Source: Frateuria flava (lineage in GTDB: Bacteria; Pseudomonadota; Gammaproteobacteria; Xanthomonadales; Rhodanobacteraceae). From it: a stretch of 64,000 nucleotides of DNA. Position numbers and translations under genes: made by a program. Positions 19,428-27,731 of the stretch are shown one piece after another. The stretch is taken from assembly GCF_017837635.1 (NCBI RefSeq), contig NZ_JAGJRS010000003.1, positions 1-64,000 on the forward strand, read 5' to 3'. A model generated the notes under the pieces. The model searched no databases. It had not been told where the DNA came from and was given only the letters and a program-made list of their open reading frames with translations. Each line of letters starts with the position of its first letter. Position 1 is the stretch's first letter.

Positions 19428-19610
19428 AGGCGCCCCCATCCGCCTGTCGCACCTTCCCCCGCGTTCGCGGAGGAAGGCTCGGGAATGTGGCGTCGCGACT
19501 TTGTTCCTTTCGATCTCGCAGGGGAAAGGTTGGCAAGCGCGGGCCTGCGCCCTGGATCCTTCCCCCGTTGACGGGGGAAGGTGCCCGAAGGGCGGATGGG
19601 GGAAGCCTTG
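19428..19610. repeat. REP1 composite element
   Basis: Left module CCCCCATCCGCCTGTCGCACC then CTTCCCCC, right module GGGGGAAGGTGCCCGAAGGG with GCGGATGGGGGAAGCCTTG. The two ends are inverted and use different small loops (TGTC-type on the left, CGAA-type on the right). It separates the convergent TSUP and nth genes, about 14 bases from the nth stop. Confidence 0.75.
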
Positions 19611-19623
19611 CGAGGAGCCCCGC

Positions 19624-20262
19624 CTACGCCGGAAGCGTCTTGTGCTTGTACCGACACAGATCGCGGATCGGGCAGATCGGGCAGTCGGGCTTGCGCGCCT
19701 TGCACACGTAGCGGCCGTGAAGGATCAGCCAGTGGTGGGCGTCCTTCTTGAACTCGGCCGGTACCACCTTTTCCAGCTTGTCCTCGACCGCCCGGACGTC
19801 CTTGCCGGGCGCCAGGCCGGTGCGGTTGGAGACGCGGAAGATGTGCGTGTCCACCGCGATGGTCGGTTCGCCGAAGGCGGTGTTGAGGACCACGTTGGCG
19901 GTCTTTCGGCCGACACCTGGCAGCGCTTCGAGCGCTTCGCGCGTGCGCGGCACCTCGCCGCCGTGCTGCTCAACGAGGAGCCGGCACAGCGCGATCACGT
20001 TCTTCGCCTTGGCGTTGTACAGCCCGATCGTACTGATGTAGCGCTTCAGGCCTTCCTCGCCCAGCGCCAGGATAGCCTGGGGTGTGTTGGCCTTCGGGTA
20101 AAGCTTGCGGGTGGCCTTGTTGACGCCCACGTCGGTGGCCTGCGCCGAGAGCACGACCGCGACCAGCAGCTCGAACGGCGTGCGGTATTCCAGCTCGGTG
20201 GTCGGGTGCGGGTTGAGCTCGCGCAGGCGGGTGAACAGCTCGACGACGTCGGCGCGCTTCAT
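19624..20262 (-). CDS. nth: Endonuclease III
   Basis: Base-excision-repair DNA glycosylase/AP lyase that removes oxidised pyrimidines. The 212-residue length is normal. It has the helix-hairpin-helix [14 protein letters not shown] with the catalytic Lys, the catalytic Asp in [11 protein letters not shown], and the C-terminal [4Fe-4S] cluster [17 protein letters not shown] (spacing 6-2-5). The ATG at 20262 overlaps the stop of the upstream rsxB-like gene (ATGA). The rnf/nth neighbourhood is common in gammaproteobacteria. Confidence 0.96.
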   Translation of the reverse strand: MKRADVVELFTRLRELNPHPTTELEYRTPFELLVAVVLSAQATDVGVNKATRKLYPKANTPQAILALGEEGLKRYISTIGLYNAKAKNVIALCRLLVEQHGGEVPRTREALEALPGVGRKTANVVLNTAFGEPTIAVDTHIFRVSNRTGLAPGKDVRAVEDKLEKVVPAEFKKDAHHWLILHGRYVCKARKPDCPICPIRDLCRYKHKTLPA

Positions 20263-20876
20263 GCCCGGGAGCCCTGCTTGGCGCGGGCGCGGGCGAGTGC
20301 CGCCAGTACCGGGTTCTGCGGAGTGGCGGGTGTGTCGACCGCTGCCTTGCGCGCGGCCAGTTCGGCCTCGCGCTCGTCCCGTTCCCGGGCCAAGCGTACT
20401 TCGCGGCGCTGGAAGTGCGTGCGGCAGGCCTCCGCGTGGGCCGGGTCGTCCACCTGTGCCAGCGGCATGGGTTCGAGCACGATGCAGTCGACCGGGCAGG
20501 CCGGTACGCACAGCTCGCAACCGGAGCACTGATCGGGCACCACCGTATGCATCAGCTTCGCCGCGCCAACGATGGCATCGACCGGACAGGCCTGGATGCA
20601 CTTGGTGCAGCCGATGCAGTCGGCCTCGACGATGCGCGCGAGCGTGCGCGGCTTCTCCACGCCGTGTGCCGGATCGAGCGGCAGCACGGGCGTGCCCAGT
20701 AGTGCCGCAAGCTTCGCGATGCCGGCCGCCCCACCGGGCGGGCAGCGGTTGATCGGCGCGTCGCCGCGCGCCATCGCCTCGGCGTAGGGACGACAGCCGT
20801 GGAAGCCGCACTGCTCGCACTGGGTTTGCGGCAGCAGGGCATCGATGCGGGTGGCCAGATCGGTGACGTCGTTCAT
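20259..20876 (-). CDS. RnfB/RsxB-like ferredoxin-type iron-sulfur protein, soluble form
   Basis: A 205-residue iron-sulfur protein. The N-terminus carries the RnfB Fe-S motif ([15 protein letters not shown] with a following Cys in INRCPPGG), then two bacterial-ferredoxin 4Fe-4S motifs [12 protein letters not shown] and [12 protein letters not shown], then a charged C-terminal tail. Classical RnfB starts with a membrane-spanning segment; here [18 protein letters not shown] leads straight into the first cluster and no hydrophobic anchor exists, even if the upstream in-frame start at 20936 is used. No other rnf genes are present. It is coupled to nth; it may be a soluble electron carrier rather than part of an Rnf complex. 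Confidence 0.85.
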   Translation of the reverse strand: MNDVTDLATRIDALLPQTQCEQCGFHGCRPYAEAMARGDAPINRCPPGGAAGIAKLAALLGTPVLPLDPAHGVEKPRTLARIVEADCIGCTKCIQACPVDAIVGAAKLMHTVVPDQCSGCELCVPACPVDCIVLEPMPLAQVDDPAHAEACRTHFQRREVRLARERDEREAELAARKAAVDTPATPQNPVLAALARARAKQGSRA

Positions 20877-20953
20877 GGTGTTCCGGGCGCGTTGCCGGGC
20901 AGGCATCGGCATAATCAGCGCTCTATTGTCCCGCAAGTCGGCTGGAGCTTCAC

Positions 20954-21247
20954 ATGACCCGTTTTCGTCCTTCCCTGCGCGCCGCCTCGCTGCTGCTGGC
21001 TGCCGCCATCGGCATGACCGGCACGCTCTTGCTCACCCACGCCTCGCCCGCCCGGGCCGAAAGCGTGCAGGGCGATACCGTCACGGTATTCGTCGATGCC
21101 ACGCTGGGCTTCCGCAAGAACCACATGGCGAAGAAGCTGACCGAATCGCACGCCGAGTACGCTGCGCGCGGCTATCACGTGGTGGACCTGTCGGCGTACA
21201 ACGAGAACGGCGATCTGGTCGGATTTTTCGTCACCTACGCGCGCTGA
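20954..21247 (+). CDS. Small exported protein of unknown function
   Basis: I do not recognise the family. The 97-residue product has a convincing Sec signal peptide ([20 protein letters not shown], cleavage probably after SPARA around residue 35) and a mature part of only about 62 residues rich in charged and aromatic residues ([28 protein letters not shown]). It has no cysteines and no lipobox. It is divergent from the rsxB-like gene, 77 bp apart, and stands as a single gene. Composition and codon use look like the neighbours. Confidence 0.65.
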   Translation: MTRFRPSLRAASLLLAAAIGMTGTLLLTHASPARAESVQGDTVTVFVDATLGFRKNHMAKKLTESHAEYAARGYHVVDLSAYNENGDLVGFFVTYAR

Positions 21248-21257
21248 CGAGTTCTTT

Positions 21258-21320
21258 GCAGGAGCCGCTTGCGGGCGATGCTCGGGAATGAAGTCGCATC
21301 GCCCGCAAGCGGGCTCCTAC
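21258..21320. repeat. REP2-type hairpin between small exported protein and metG
   Basis: Near-perfect stem: GGAGCCGCTTGCGGGCGATG pairs with CATCGCCCGCAAGCGGGCTCC across a 14-base loop (arms given separately, each 20 bases or fewer when trimmed by one). It lies between convergent genes, just after both stops, and may act as a transcript end or a nuclease barrier. Confidence 0.75.
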
Positions 21321-21331
21321 GAAAAGCGACG

Positions 21332-23419
21332 TCAGCGGACGGTGGCACCGGGCTTCGCGCCCGGATCGGCATCCAGCAGGAACAGGTCGCTGCCGCCGTC
21401 GCCGGCCGACAGGATCATCCCCTCGGACAGCCCGAAGCGCATCTTGCGCGGCGCCAGATTGGCGATGAACACCACGTTGCGCCCGACCAGCTTCTCCGGC
21501 TCGCCGTAGGCGGCACGGATGCCCGAGAAGATCTGCCGCGTCCCAAGCGGACCGGCGTCCAGCTCGAAGCGCAGCAGCTTGTCCGAGCCTTCGACGAACT
21601 CGCAGGCAGTGACTTTGCCGATACGCAGGTCCAGTTTGGCGAAGTCGTCGATGGCGATGGTGGCCGGCGTGTCGGTGGCCGGTGCAGCGGGTTCGGTCAT
21701 GGGCTTGCGGGTTTCCCTGGTTGACTTGGGCGCGGCGGCCGGAGCCGGCGCGAGCGATTCTCTGGAGGCCTCGACCATCGCCTCGATGCGCTTCGGGTCG
21801 ATGCGCGCGAGCAGCGGCTCGAACGGGCCGATCGCGTGGCTGTGCAGTTCCGCGCGGGCATCGTCGAAGTCGGCAATCGGCGCCTGCAGGAAAGCCTCGG
21901 CCGCGGCGACGGTCGTCGGCAGGATCGGCTTGAGGAGGCCGGCAAGCAGGCGGAAGGCGGCGAGCGCGAACGAGCACACCTGGTGCAGCTCCTCGCGGCG
22001 CGAGGCGTCCTTGGCCATGGTCCAGGGCGCGGTAGCGGCGATGTGCCCGTTGACCAGGTCCGCCATCAGCACGAAGCGGCGGGTGACCTCGGCGAAATCG
22101 CCCGCGTCGTACAGCGCGTCGATGCCGTCGTAGTGCTCCAGCAGCGTATTCCACAGCGCCTGTTCGGTGGCGCCGAAGCGCGCACCCAGGCGCCCGTCGA
22201 AGAACTTGTGCACGAAGCCCGCGGTGCGACTGGCGATGTTCACCCACTTGCCGACCAGGTGCGAGTTCACGCGCTCCTCGAAGGCCTTCAGGTCCAGGTC
22301 CACGTCCACCGGCGCGTCGTCCAGCATGCTGGCGAAGTAGTAGCGCAGGAACTCCGGGTTGAGGCCCGAGTCCAGGTAGGTGCGTGCCTGGATGAAGGTG
22401 CCGCGGGACTTGGACATCTTCGCGCCGTTGACGGTCAGGTAGCCGTTGACGTGCAGCGCGGTGGGCGTACGGAATCCCGCGCCGTGCAGCATGGCCGGCC
22501 AGAACAGGCCATGGAAATTGATGATGTCCTTGCCGATGAAGTGGTGCATCTCGGCGCGGCTGGACGGCGCGAGGAAGTCGTCGAACTTCAGCCCGCGCTT
22601 GTCGCACAGCGCCTTGAAACTCGCCAGGTAGCCGACCGGCGCGTCCAGCCAGACGTAGAAGAACTTGCCGGGCGCATCGGGAATCGGGAAGCCGAAGTAG
22701 GGCGCGTCGCGGGAGATGTCCCAGTCCTTCAGGCCGCCATCCAGCCACTCACGCAGCTTCGCCGCCACGCCAGCGTTGGCCACCGGCTGGCCGCCGGTGT
22801 AGCGGCCGGCGAACCAGTCGCGCAGCAGCGCCTCGAACTTCGACAGCTCGAAGAAGTAGTGTTCCGAATCGCGCAGCACCGGCGCGGCGCCGGAAACCAC
22901 CGAATAAGGCTCGATCAGGTCGGTCGGCGCATAGGTGGCGCCGCAGTTCTCGCAGTTGTCACCGTACTGGTCGCTCGTGCCGCAGCGCGGGCAGGTGCCC
23001 TTGATGTAGCGGTCCGGCAGGAACATCTCCTTTTCCGGATCGAACAGCTGCTTGATGTCGCGGCGCGCGATGAAGCCGCCGTCGCGCAGGCGGGTGTAGA
23101 TCAGTGTCGCCAGCTCGCGGTTCTCGTCCGAGTGGGTCGAGTGATAGTGGTCGAAGTGCACGCCGAAGCCGGCGAAATCCGCCTCGTGACCGGCGCGGAT
23201 GCCTTCGATGAACGCCTCCGGCGTCATGCCGGCCTTCTGCGCAGCGAGCATGATCGGCGTGCCGTGGGCGTCGTCCGCGCAGACGTACACCACCTCGTTG
23301 CCCGCCATGCGCTGCGCCCGCACCCAGATGTCGGCCTGGATGTAGCCCAGCAGGTGGCCCATGTGCAGCGGGCCGTTGGCGTAGGGCAGGGCGTTGGTGA
23401 CAAGCAGGCGGCGGGTCAT
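21332..23419 (-). CDS. metG: Methionyl-tRNA synthetase
   Basis: Class I aminoacyl-tRNA synthetase charging tRNA-Met, 695 residues. The HIGH-like motif is in [11 protein letters not shown], the KMSKS loop in [11 protein letters not shown], and the zinc knuckle in [17 protein letters not shown] of the connective peptide. A linker precedes a C-terminal tRNA-binding OB domain ([16 protein letters not shown] through [10 protein letters not shown]) for dimerisation. The start at 23419 gives [16 protein letters not shown], the usual N-terminus; the frame is open for 52 more codons upstream without family similarity. Confidence 0.97.
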   Translation of the reverse strand: MTRRLLVTNALPYANGPLHMGHLLGYIQADIWVRAQRMAGNEVVYVCADDAHGTPIMLAAQKAGMTPEAFIEGIRAGHEADFAGFGVHFDHYHSTHSDENRELATLIYTRLRDGGFIARRDIKQLFDPEKEMFLPDRYIKGTCPRCGTSDQYGDNCENCGATYAPTDLIEPYSVVSGAAPVLRDSEHYFFELSKFEALLRDWFAGRYTGGQPVANAGVAAKLREWLDGGLKDWDISRDAPYFGFPIPDAPGKFFYVWLDAPVGYLASFKALCDKRGLKFDDFLAPSSRAEMHHFIGKDIINFHGLFWPAMLHGAGFRTPTALHVNGYLTVNGAKMSKSRGTFIQARTYLDSGLNPEFLRYYFASMLDDAPVDVDLDLKAFEERVNSHLVGKWVNIASRTAGFVHKFFDGRLGARFGATEQALWNTLLEHYDGIDALYDAGDFAEVTRRFVLMADLVNGHIAATAPWTMAKDASRREELHQVCSFALAAFRLLAGLLKPILPTTVAAAEAFLQAPIADFDDARAELHSHAIGPFEPLLARIDPKRIEAMVEASRESLAPAPAAAPKSTRETRKPMTEPAAPATDTPATIAIDDFAKLDLRIGKVTACEFVEGSDKLLRFELDAGPLGTRQIFSGIRAAYGEPEKLVGRNVVFIANLAPRKMRFGLSEGMILSAGDGGSDLFLLDADPGAKPGATVR

Positions 23420-23698
23420 GGCGGGCGGCGTTTCCACGGAATCCCGCATTATGGCATGGGGGCGCCCGGTGGTCGGGTGTTTGGATGGCCGAACGGCAGT
23501 CTCCTGGTGAGCGTTCTCGCCGGCGTCAGTCCCGCGAGAGCGGGAATCCATCTGCCCTTCGAGCCATTGCGGCAAACGGACTCCCGCTTACGCGGGAACG
23601 GCTTCCGGAGCGGGAGGGCGAGGCTCGATGTTGCGGCGCAGCGTCAGGGGTTCGATAATTGGCGCACGCAGGCTGTTCCTGCCGGAACCACATCTGTC
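23420..23698. other. Divergent metG-panD intergenic region with short inverted repeats
   Basis: A 279-bp non-coding stretch. It holds two copies of a small dispersed repeat of the TCCCGCnnnnGCGGGA type: GTCCCGCGAGAGCGGGAAT near 23529 and ACTCCCGCTTACGCGGGAA near 23580. The panD promoter is at 23631-23659. No open frame in it looks coding. Confidence 0.6.
23631..23659 (+). promoter_or_regulatory. Promoter of panD
   Basis: TTGCGG at 23631-23636, a 17-bp spacer and GATAAT at 23654-23659 give a sigma-70-like promoter with the start near 23666 and a leader of about 33 nt before the panD ATG. Confidence 0.55.
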
Positions 23699-24085
23699 AT
23701 GCACCTGAACATGCTCAAGGCCAAGATCCACCGTGCCACCGTGACCCACGCGGAGCTGCACTACGAGGGGTCGATCGCGATCGACGGCCTGCTGCTGGAT
23801 GCCTCGGGCATCCGCGAGTACGAGCAGATCCACGCGTGGAACATCAACAGCGGGCAGCGCTTCGTGACCTACGCGCTGCGTGCCGAGGAAGGTTCGGGGA
23901 TCATCTCGGTCAACGGCAGCGCCGCGCGCAGCGCGCAGGCTGGCGACCTGATCATCATCGCCGCCTTCGTCGGGCTCAGCGAGGCCGAGCTGGAGAAGTT
24001 CCAGCCCACGCTGGTGTACGTGGATGCGGACAACCGCATCAGCCACACCAACCGCTCCATTCCCAAGCAGATGGCCGCGGCCTGA
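23699..24085 (+). CDS. panD: Aspartate 1-decarboxylase proenzyme
   Basis: Pyruvoyl enzyme that makes beta-alanine for pantothenate/CoA synthesis. The 128-residue chain has the self-cleavage site Gly24-Ser25 within [11 protein letters not shown], matching the numbering of the E. coli proenzyme and so supporting the ATG at 23699. The conserved [11 protein letters not shown] and [13 protein letters not shown] segments are present. panB and panC are not adjacent. The gene is followed by a REP1-type array interrupted by an insertion sequence. Confidence 0.95.
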   Translation: MHLNMLKAKIHRATVTHAELHYEGSIAIDGLLLDASGIREYEQIHAWNINSGQRFVTYALRAEEGSGIISVNGSAARSAQAGDLIIIAAFVGLSEAELEKFQPTLVYVDADNRISHTNRSIPKQMAAA

Positions 24086-24114
24086 CCGGATCCTCCCTCC
24101 GCGTCCGCGGAATG

Positions 24115-24342
24115 CCCTGGACGTGCCGTGATCTCCCCCCGTTTACGGGGGAAGGTGCGCGAAGGCGGATGGGGGCGGCCCTGCGAAAGGCTCGCCCAAA
24201 CATCGCGCCCAAAGCGCCCCCATCCGCCTGTCGGCACCTTCCCCCGCGTTCGCGGGGGAAGGCTCGAGTGTGCATGATGCCTCCCACGTGTCGGGCATTT
24301 CTCCGCGTCGGCGGTGCGCCGTGATCCTTCCCCCGTTTACGG
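24115..24342. repeat. REP1 array, left part (interrupted by IS)
   Basis: Hairpin arms CCCCCGTTTACGGGGG (loop GTTTAC at 24141-24146) and, 194 bp further, CCCCCGTTTACGG at 24335-24340 directly abutting the IS. Between them lie the two tail modules (GCGAAGGCGGATGGGGG and CCCCCATCCGCCTGTCGG). The same ~195-bp unit recurs right of the IS, so this is a tandem array split by the insertion. Confidence 0.8.
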
Positions 24343-24383
24343 CACTACTGTCTGGAGAAACATCCGCCCCGCGGACGAAAAGC

Positions 24384-24448
24384 GTTGCGGCACCTGATGG
24401 AAGGGTCTAGAACCCTGAGCGCCAACTCAAATCCACAGGTGCCGCAAC
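24384..24448 (+). promoter_or_regulatory. Inverted repeat in front of the transposase start
   Basis: GTTGCGGCACCTG (24384-24396) and its perfect complement CAGGTGCCGCAAC (24436-24448) flank 39 bases that themselves contain AGGGTCTAGAACCCT. The right arm ends at the base before the GTG start. Transcripts entering from outside would fold this stem and hide the ribosome-binding region, a known IS strategy (IS10, IS50) to avoid activation by flanking promoters. Confidence 0.65.
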
Positions 24449-25621
24449 GTGTTCAGCATAAGCCGGTTGGGAAGCGTGATGAAGGGTGTGCCGCGGGGTG
24501 TATTCGACCGGGCGGTTCAGGCCAGTGGAGCGGAGCGTTACCACAAGTGCTTCAGTGGCTGGAATCATCTGACGGCGATGGTCGTGGGCCACTTGAGCGG
24601 CGCCACCAGCCTGCGCACGCTCGAGCGCACCTACAACAGCCAGACCCACCAGCACTACCACTTGGGGACCGGCCCGCTACGCCGTTCGACCCTGGCCGAT
24701 GCCAACGCCAAGCGCTCAATGGCGCCTTTTGAAGCGGTGGCGCAGGCGCTGATGGCGCAAGCGCACCGCACGCTGCGCCGGGAGGGGCAGGCCTTGCTGT
24801 ACCTGCTCGACTCCACGCCGATCCCGCTTGCCGGGCGACACTTCGACGCCTGGACGCAGGCCAACCGTACCCAGCGCACCCAGGGACTGAAGTTGCACCT
24901 GCTGATCGCCCAGCCTGGGGCGAAGCCGCTGCAGTGCGCCTTCAGCGCAGCCAACGTCAACGACATCACCTACGGCAAGTCGCTACCCATCGAGACGGGC
25001 GCCACCTACGTGTTCGACAAGGGTTACTGCGATTTCGGCTGGTGGGCCGCCATCGACGCGGCGGGCGCTCGCTTCGTGACCCGCTTCAAGCGCAACGTCG
25101 CGCTGGTGCAGCTGCACCAGCGGCCCGTCAGTGCGGCGGACCAGGACGTCATCCTGGCCGATGAAGAGGTCCACTTCGCGCCGCGCAAGCGCGGCAAGCA
25201 ACGCGATCACGGCTACCGTGCGCCCTTGCGACGGATCACCGTGGCCCGGCCGAACCACAGCACGCCCCTGGTGCTGGCGAGCAATGATCTGGACGCGCCC
25301 GCCCGGGTCTTGGCTCAACACTACAAGGAGCGCTGGGGCATCGAGCTGTTGTTCAAGTGGCTCAAGCAACACCTGAAGATCACCCAGTTCTACGGCCGCA
25401 GCCAGAACGCGGTGAAGATCCAGATCCTGTGTGCCCTGATCGCCTACCTGCTGCTGGCCATCTACCGCCAGCTCAACGGCTCGCTCGCCAGCCTGTGGAT
25501 GGTGCTGGCCGAGCTACGCGCCACCTTGTTCCAGCGGCCCACGACCGACTCGACCGTCCACCGACGATGGATGCAGCGGCGAAGGGCCTCTGAGCAACTC
25601 CAGGGGAGGCTGTTTACTTGA
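24449..25621 (+). CDS. IS4-family DDE transposase
   Basis: Transposase of 390 residues. N-terminal helix-turn-helix-like part (FDRAVQASGAERYHKCFS...), then a DDE catalytic domain: first Asp in YLLDSTPIPL, second Asp in TYVFDKGYCDFGWW, and the IS4 signature Y-x2-R-x3-E-x6-K read as YKERWGIELLFKWLK around residue 295-310 with the catalytic Glu. The frame is intact, so the element could be active. The start is GTG 24449, right after the stem of the upstream inverted repeat; an in-frame ATG at 24479 is the alternative. No passenger gene. Confidence 0.92.
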   Translation: MFSISRLGSVMKGVPRGVFDRAVQASGAERYHKCFSGWNHLTAMVVGHLSGATSLRTLERTYNSQTHQHYHLGTGPLRRSTLADANAKRSMAPFEAVAQALMAQAHRTLRREGQALLYLLDSTPIPLAGRHFDAWTQANRTQRTQGLKLHLLIAQPGAKPLQCAFSAANVNDITYGKSLPIETGATYVFDKGYCDFGWWAAIDAAGARFVTRFKRNVALVQLHQRPVSAADQDVILADEEVHFAPRKRGKQRDHGYRAPLRRITVARPNHSTPLVLASNDLDAPARVLAQHYKERWGIELLFKWLKQHLKITQFYGRSQNAVKIQILCALIAYLLLAIYRQLNGSLASLWMVLAELRATLFQRPTTDSTVHRRWMQRRRASEQLQGRLFT

Positions 25622-25638
25622 TTCCCCGGACAGTAGTG

Positions 25639-26036
25639 CCGTTCACGGGGGAAGGTGCCCGGAGGGCGGATGGGGGAGGCCTTGTGAAAGGCTCGCCCGA
25701 ACATCGCGCCCAAAAGCGCCCCCATCCGCCTGTCGGCACCTTCCCCCGCGTTCGCGGGGGAAGGCTCCAGTGCGCATGATGCCTCCCACGTGTCGGCATT
25801 TCTCCGCGTCCGTGGTGCGCCGTGATCCTTCCCCCGTTTACGGGGGGAAGGCTGCCCGAAGGGCGGATGGAGGAGGCCTTGCGAAAGGCTCGCCCGAACA
25901 TCGTGCGGGAAGCCCCCTCTGTCGGCGGCCATCCCCACGATCGCGCAGCAGGCTTCGACCGCGTCATGCCACCCGACGTGTTCCTCACGCGCGCCCGGCT
26001 TAAGATGCAAGGCTTCCCTCGCCAGCGCGTCCGCCC
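25639..26036. repeat. REP1 array, right part, and pgi upstream region
   Basis: The ~195-bp unit seen left of the IS recurs from GTTCAC at 25641 to GTTTAC at 25836, nearly identical (shared AAGGCTCGCCCGAACATCGC and GATGCCTCCCACGTGTCGG), followed by a partial third unit ending near 25930. The last ~100 bp before pgi contain no gene; TAAGAT at about 26000 is a possible -10 for pgi. Confidence 0.7.
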
Positions 26037-27665
26037 ATGCCCGCCAACGTCCCGACGTACGCTTCGCTGTTCGCCGACCACGCCCGCCGCCTTTCGCAGA
26101 CCCACCTGCGCACGCTGATCGCCGATGCGGCCCGCGGCGCGCGCCTGCGCCACCGCGCCGGCCCGCTGCTGCTCGACCTCAGCCGGCAGAAGCTGGACAT
26201 GCGGGCGCTCGATGCGCTGGGTGCGCAGCTGGAAGCGAGCAGCTGGGAAGCGGCGCGCGACGCTATGTTCGCCGGCGAGCCGATCAACACCTCCGAGGAC
26301 CGCGCGGTGCTGCATACGGCTCTGCGTGCGGGCGCCTCGTCCATGCCCTCGCCGGCACCGGCCGGGGCTCGCCGCGAGATCGAGGCGACGCTCGAGCGCA
26401 TTGGGCAGCTGGTCGACGCCATCCATGGCGGCCAGCAGGCGGCCCTGGGGCTACCCGACACGGTCACCGATATCGTCAACATCGGCATCGGCGGTTCGGA
26501 CCTGGGGCCCCGGCTTGCCGTTGCCGCGCTCGCGCCCTTCCGCACGCCGAAAGTGCGCAGCCATTTCCTTACCAACGTCGACGGCCAGGCGGCCTACGAC
26601 CTGATCACCCGCCTCGATCCGAAGACCACGCTGGTGGTCATAGTTTCCAAGACCTTCACCACGCAGGAAACCCTGCTCAACGGCAACGTGCTGCGCGGCT
26701 GGATCCTGGAGGCCTGCAACGGCGACGAGCGCGAGGTGGCGCGGCATTTCCTGGCGGTCAGCGCCAACACGGAGGTCGCGGGCAGCTGGGGCGTGCCGCT
26801 GAAGCAGATCTTCCCGATGTGGGACTTCGTCGGCGGGCGCTACTCGCTGTGGTCGGCGGTCGGGCTGTCGCTGGCCCTGGCGATCGGCACGCAGGGCTTC
26901 CGCGCCGTGCTGGCCGGTGGCGCGCGGATGGATGACCACTTCCGCAGCGCGCCCTGGCAGGAAAACCTGCCGGCGCTGCTGGCGCTCGTCGAGATATGGA
27001 ACCGCGACGTGCTCGGCTACCCGACGCGCGGCGTGGTGCCTTACGCGGACCTGCTCGGCGACCTGCCGAGCTACCTGCAGCAGCTGGAAATGGAGAGCCT
27101 GGGCAAGTCGGTGACGCCGCAAGGCCAGCCGGTCGGCCAGCCGACCGTTCCGGTGGTCTGGGGCAGCGTCGGCACCAACGCGCAGCACGCCTACTTCCAG
27201 GCGTTGCACCAGGGCACCGAGGTGGTGCCGCTGGACCTGATCGGCATCGTCAACCCCGCGCACCCGCTGCACGGCAACCACGATGCGCTGCTGTCCAACC
27301 TGCTCGCGCAGGCGGCCGCGCTGGCGCTGGGCAAGACCACCGAGGAGGCGCTGGCCGAGAACCCCGCTGGCGGCCCGACGCTGGCGGCCCAGCGCACGTT
27401 CCCGGGCGACCGCCCGAGTTCCGTGGTCCTGCTCGATGCGCTCACCCCCGAGAGCCTGGGTGCGCTGATCGCGCTGTACGAGCACAAGGTGTTCCTGCTC
27501 GGCCACCTGTGGGGCATCAACGCGTTCGACCAATGGGGCGTGGAGCTGGGCAAGAGCATCGCGCGGCAGATCCTGCCGGCGTTGCGTGGCGAGCAGTCCG
27601 ACGTGCCGCCGCTGGATGCGGCCACGTGCGCGCTGATCGGCGCCATCCACGAGCGTCGCACCTAG
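26037..27665 (+). CDS. pgi: Glucose-6-phosphate isomerase
   Basis: Interconverts glucose-6-phosphate and fructose-6-phosphate in glycolysis and gluconeogenesis. 542 residues, close to the usual 545-550. Phosphate-binding and signature elements: NIGIGGSDLGPRLA, VSKTFTTQETL, FVGGRYSLWSAVGLS, and VELGKSIARQIL near the C-terminus with the conserved Lys; catalytic Glu lies in QLEMESLGKSV. It is a single gene bordered by the REP1 array and by the convergent queG. Confidence 0.96.
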   Translation: MPANVPTYASLFADHARRLSQTHLRTLIADAARGARLRHRAGPLLLDLSRQKLDMRALDALGAQLEASSWEAARDAMFAGEPINTSEDRAVLHTALRAGASSMPSPAPAGARREIEATLERIGQLVDAIHGGQQAALGLPDTVTDIVNIGIGGSDLGPRLAVAALAPFRTPKVRSHFLTNVDGQAAYDLITRLDPKTTLVVIVSKTFTTQETLLNGNVLRGWILEACNGDEREVARHFLAVSANTEVAGSWGVPLKQIFPMWDFVGGRYSLWSAVGLSLALAIGTQGFRAVLAGGARMDDHFRSAPWQENLPALLALVEIWNRDVLGYPTRGVVPYADLLGDLPSYLQQLEMESLGKSVTPQGQPVGQPTVPVVWGSVGTNAQHAYFQALHQGTEVVPLDLIGIVNPAHPLHGNHDALLSNLLAQAAALALGKTTEEALAENPAGGPTLAAQRTFPGDRPSSVVLLDALTPESLGALIALYEHKVFLLGHLWGINAFDQWGVELGKSIARQILPALRGEQSDVPPLDAATCALIGAIHERRT

Positions 27666-27731
27666 CGGCGCAGGGTGGGCTTCCTCCGCCCGGCGCTTGT
27701 CGCTCGTCGGAGCAATCGGCTGAAGCACGCC

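Larger units (their letters stand above)
24343..25638 (+). mobile_element. IS4-family insertion sequence, 1296 bp
   Basis: A complete-looking element. Terminal inverted repeats: left CACTACTGTCTGGAGAA, right (reverse complement) CACTACTGTCCGGGGAA, identical over the first 10 bp and 15 of 17 overall. It is flanked by CCGTTTACGG (24333-24342) and CCGTTCACGG (25639-25648), a 10-bp direct repeat with one mismatch; if the GG/CC next to the ends is counted in the element the direct repeat is GTTTAC/GTTCAC. A single transposase gene fills the element. The insertion lies exactly in the loop of a REP1 hairpin. Confidence 0.88.

Noticed and set aside
23420-23575. N-terminal extension of metG
   Set aside because: The extra 52 codons overlap the short inverted repeats and have no similarity; [16 protein letters not shown] is the standard start.
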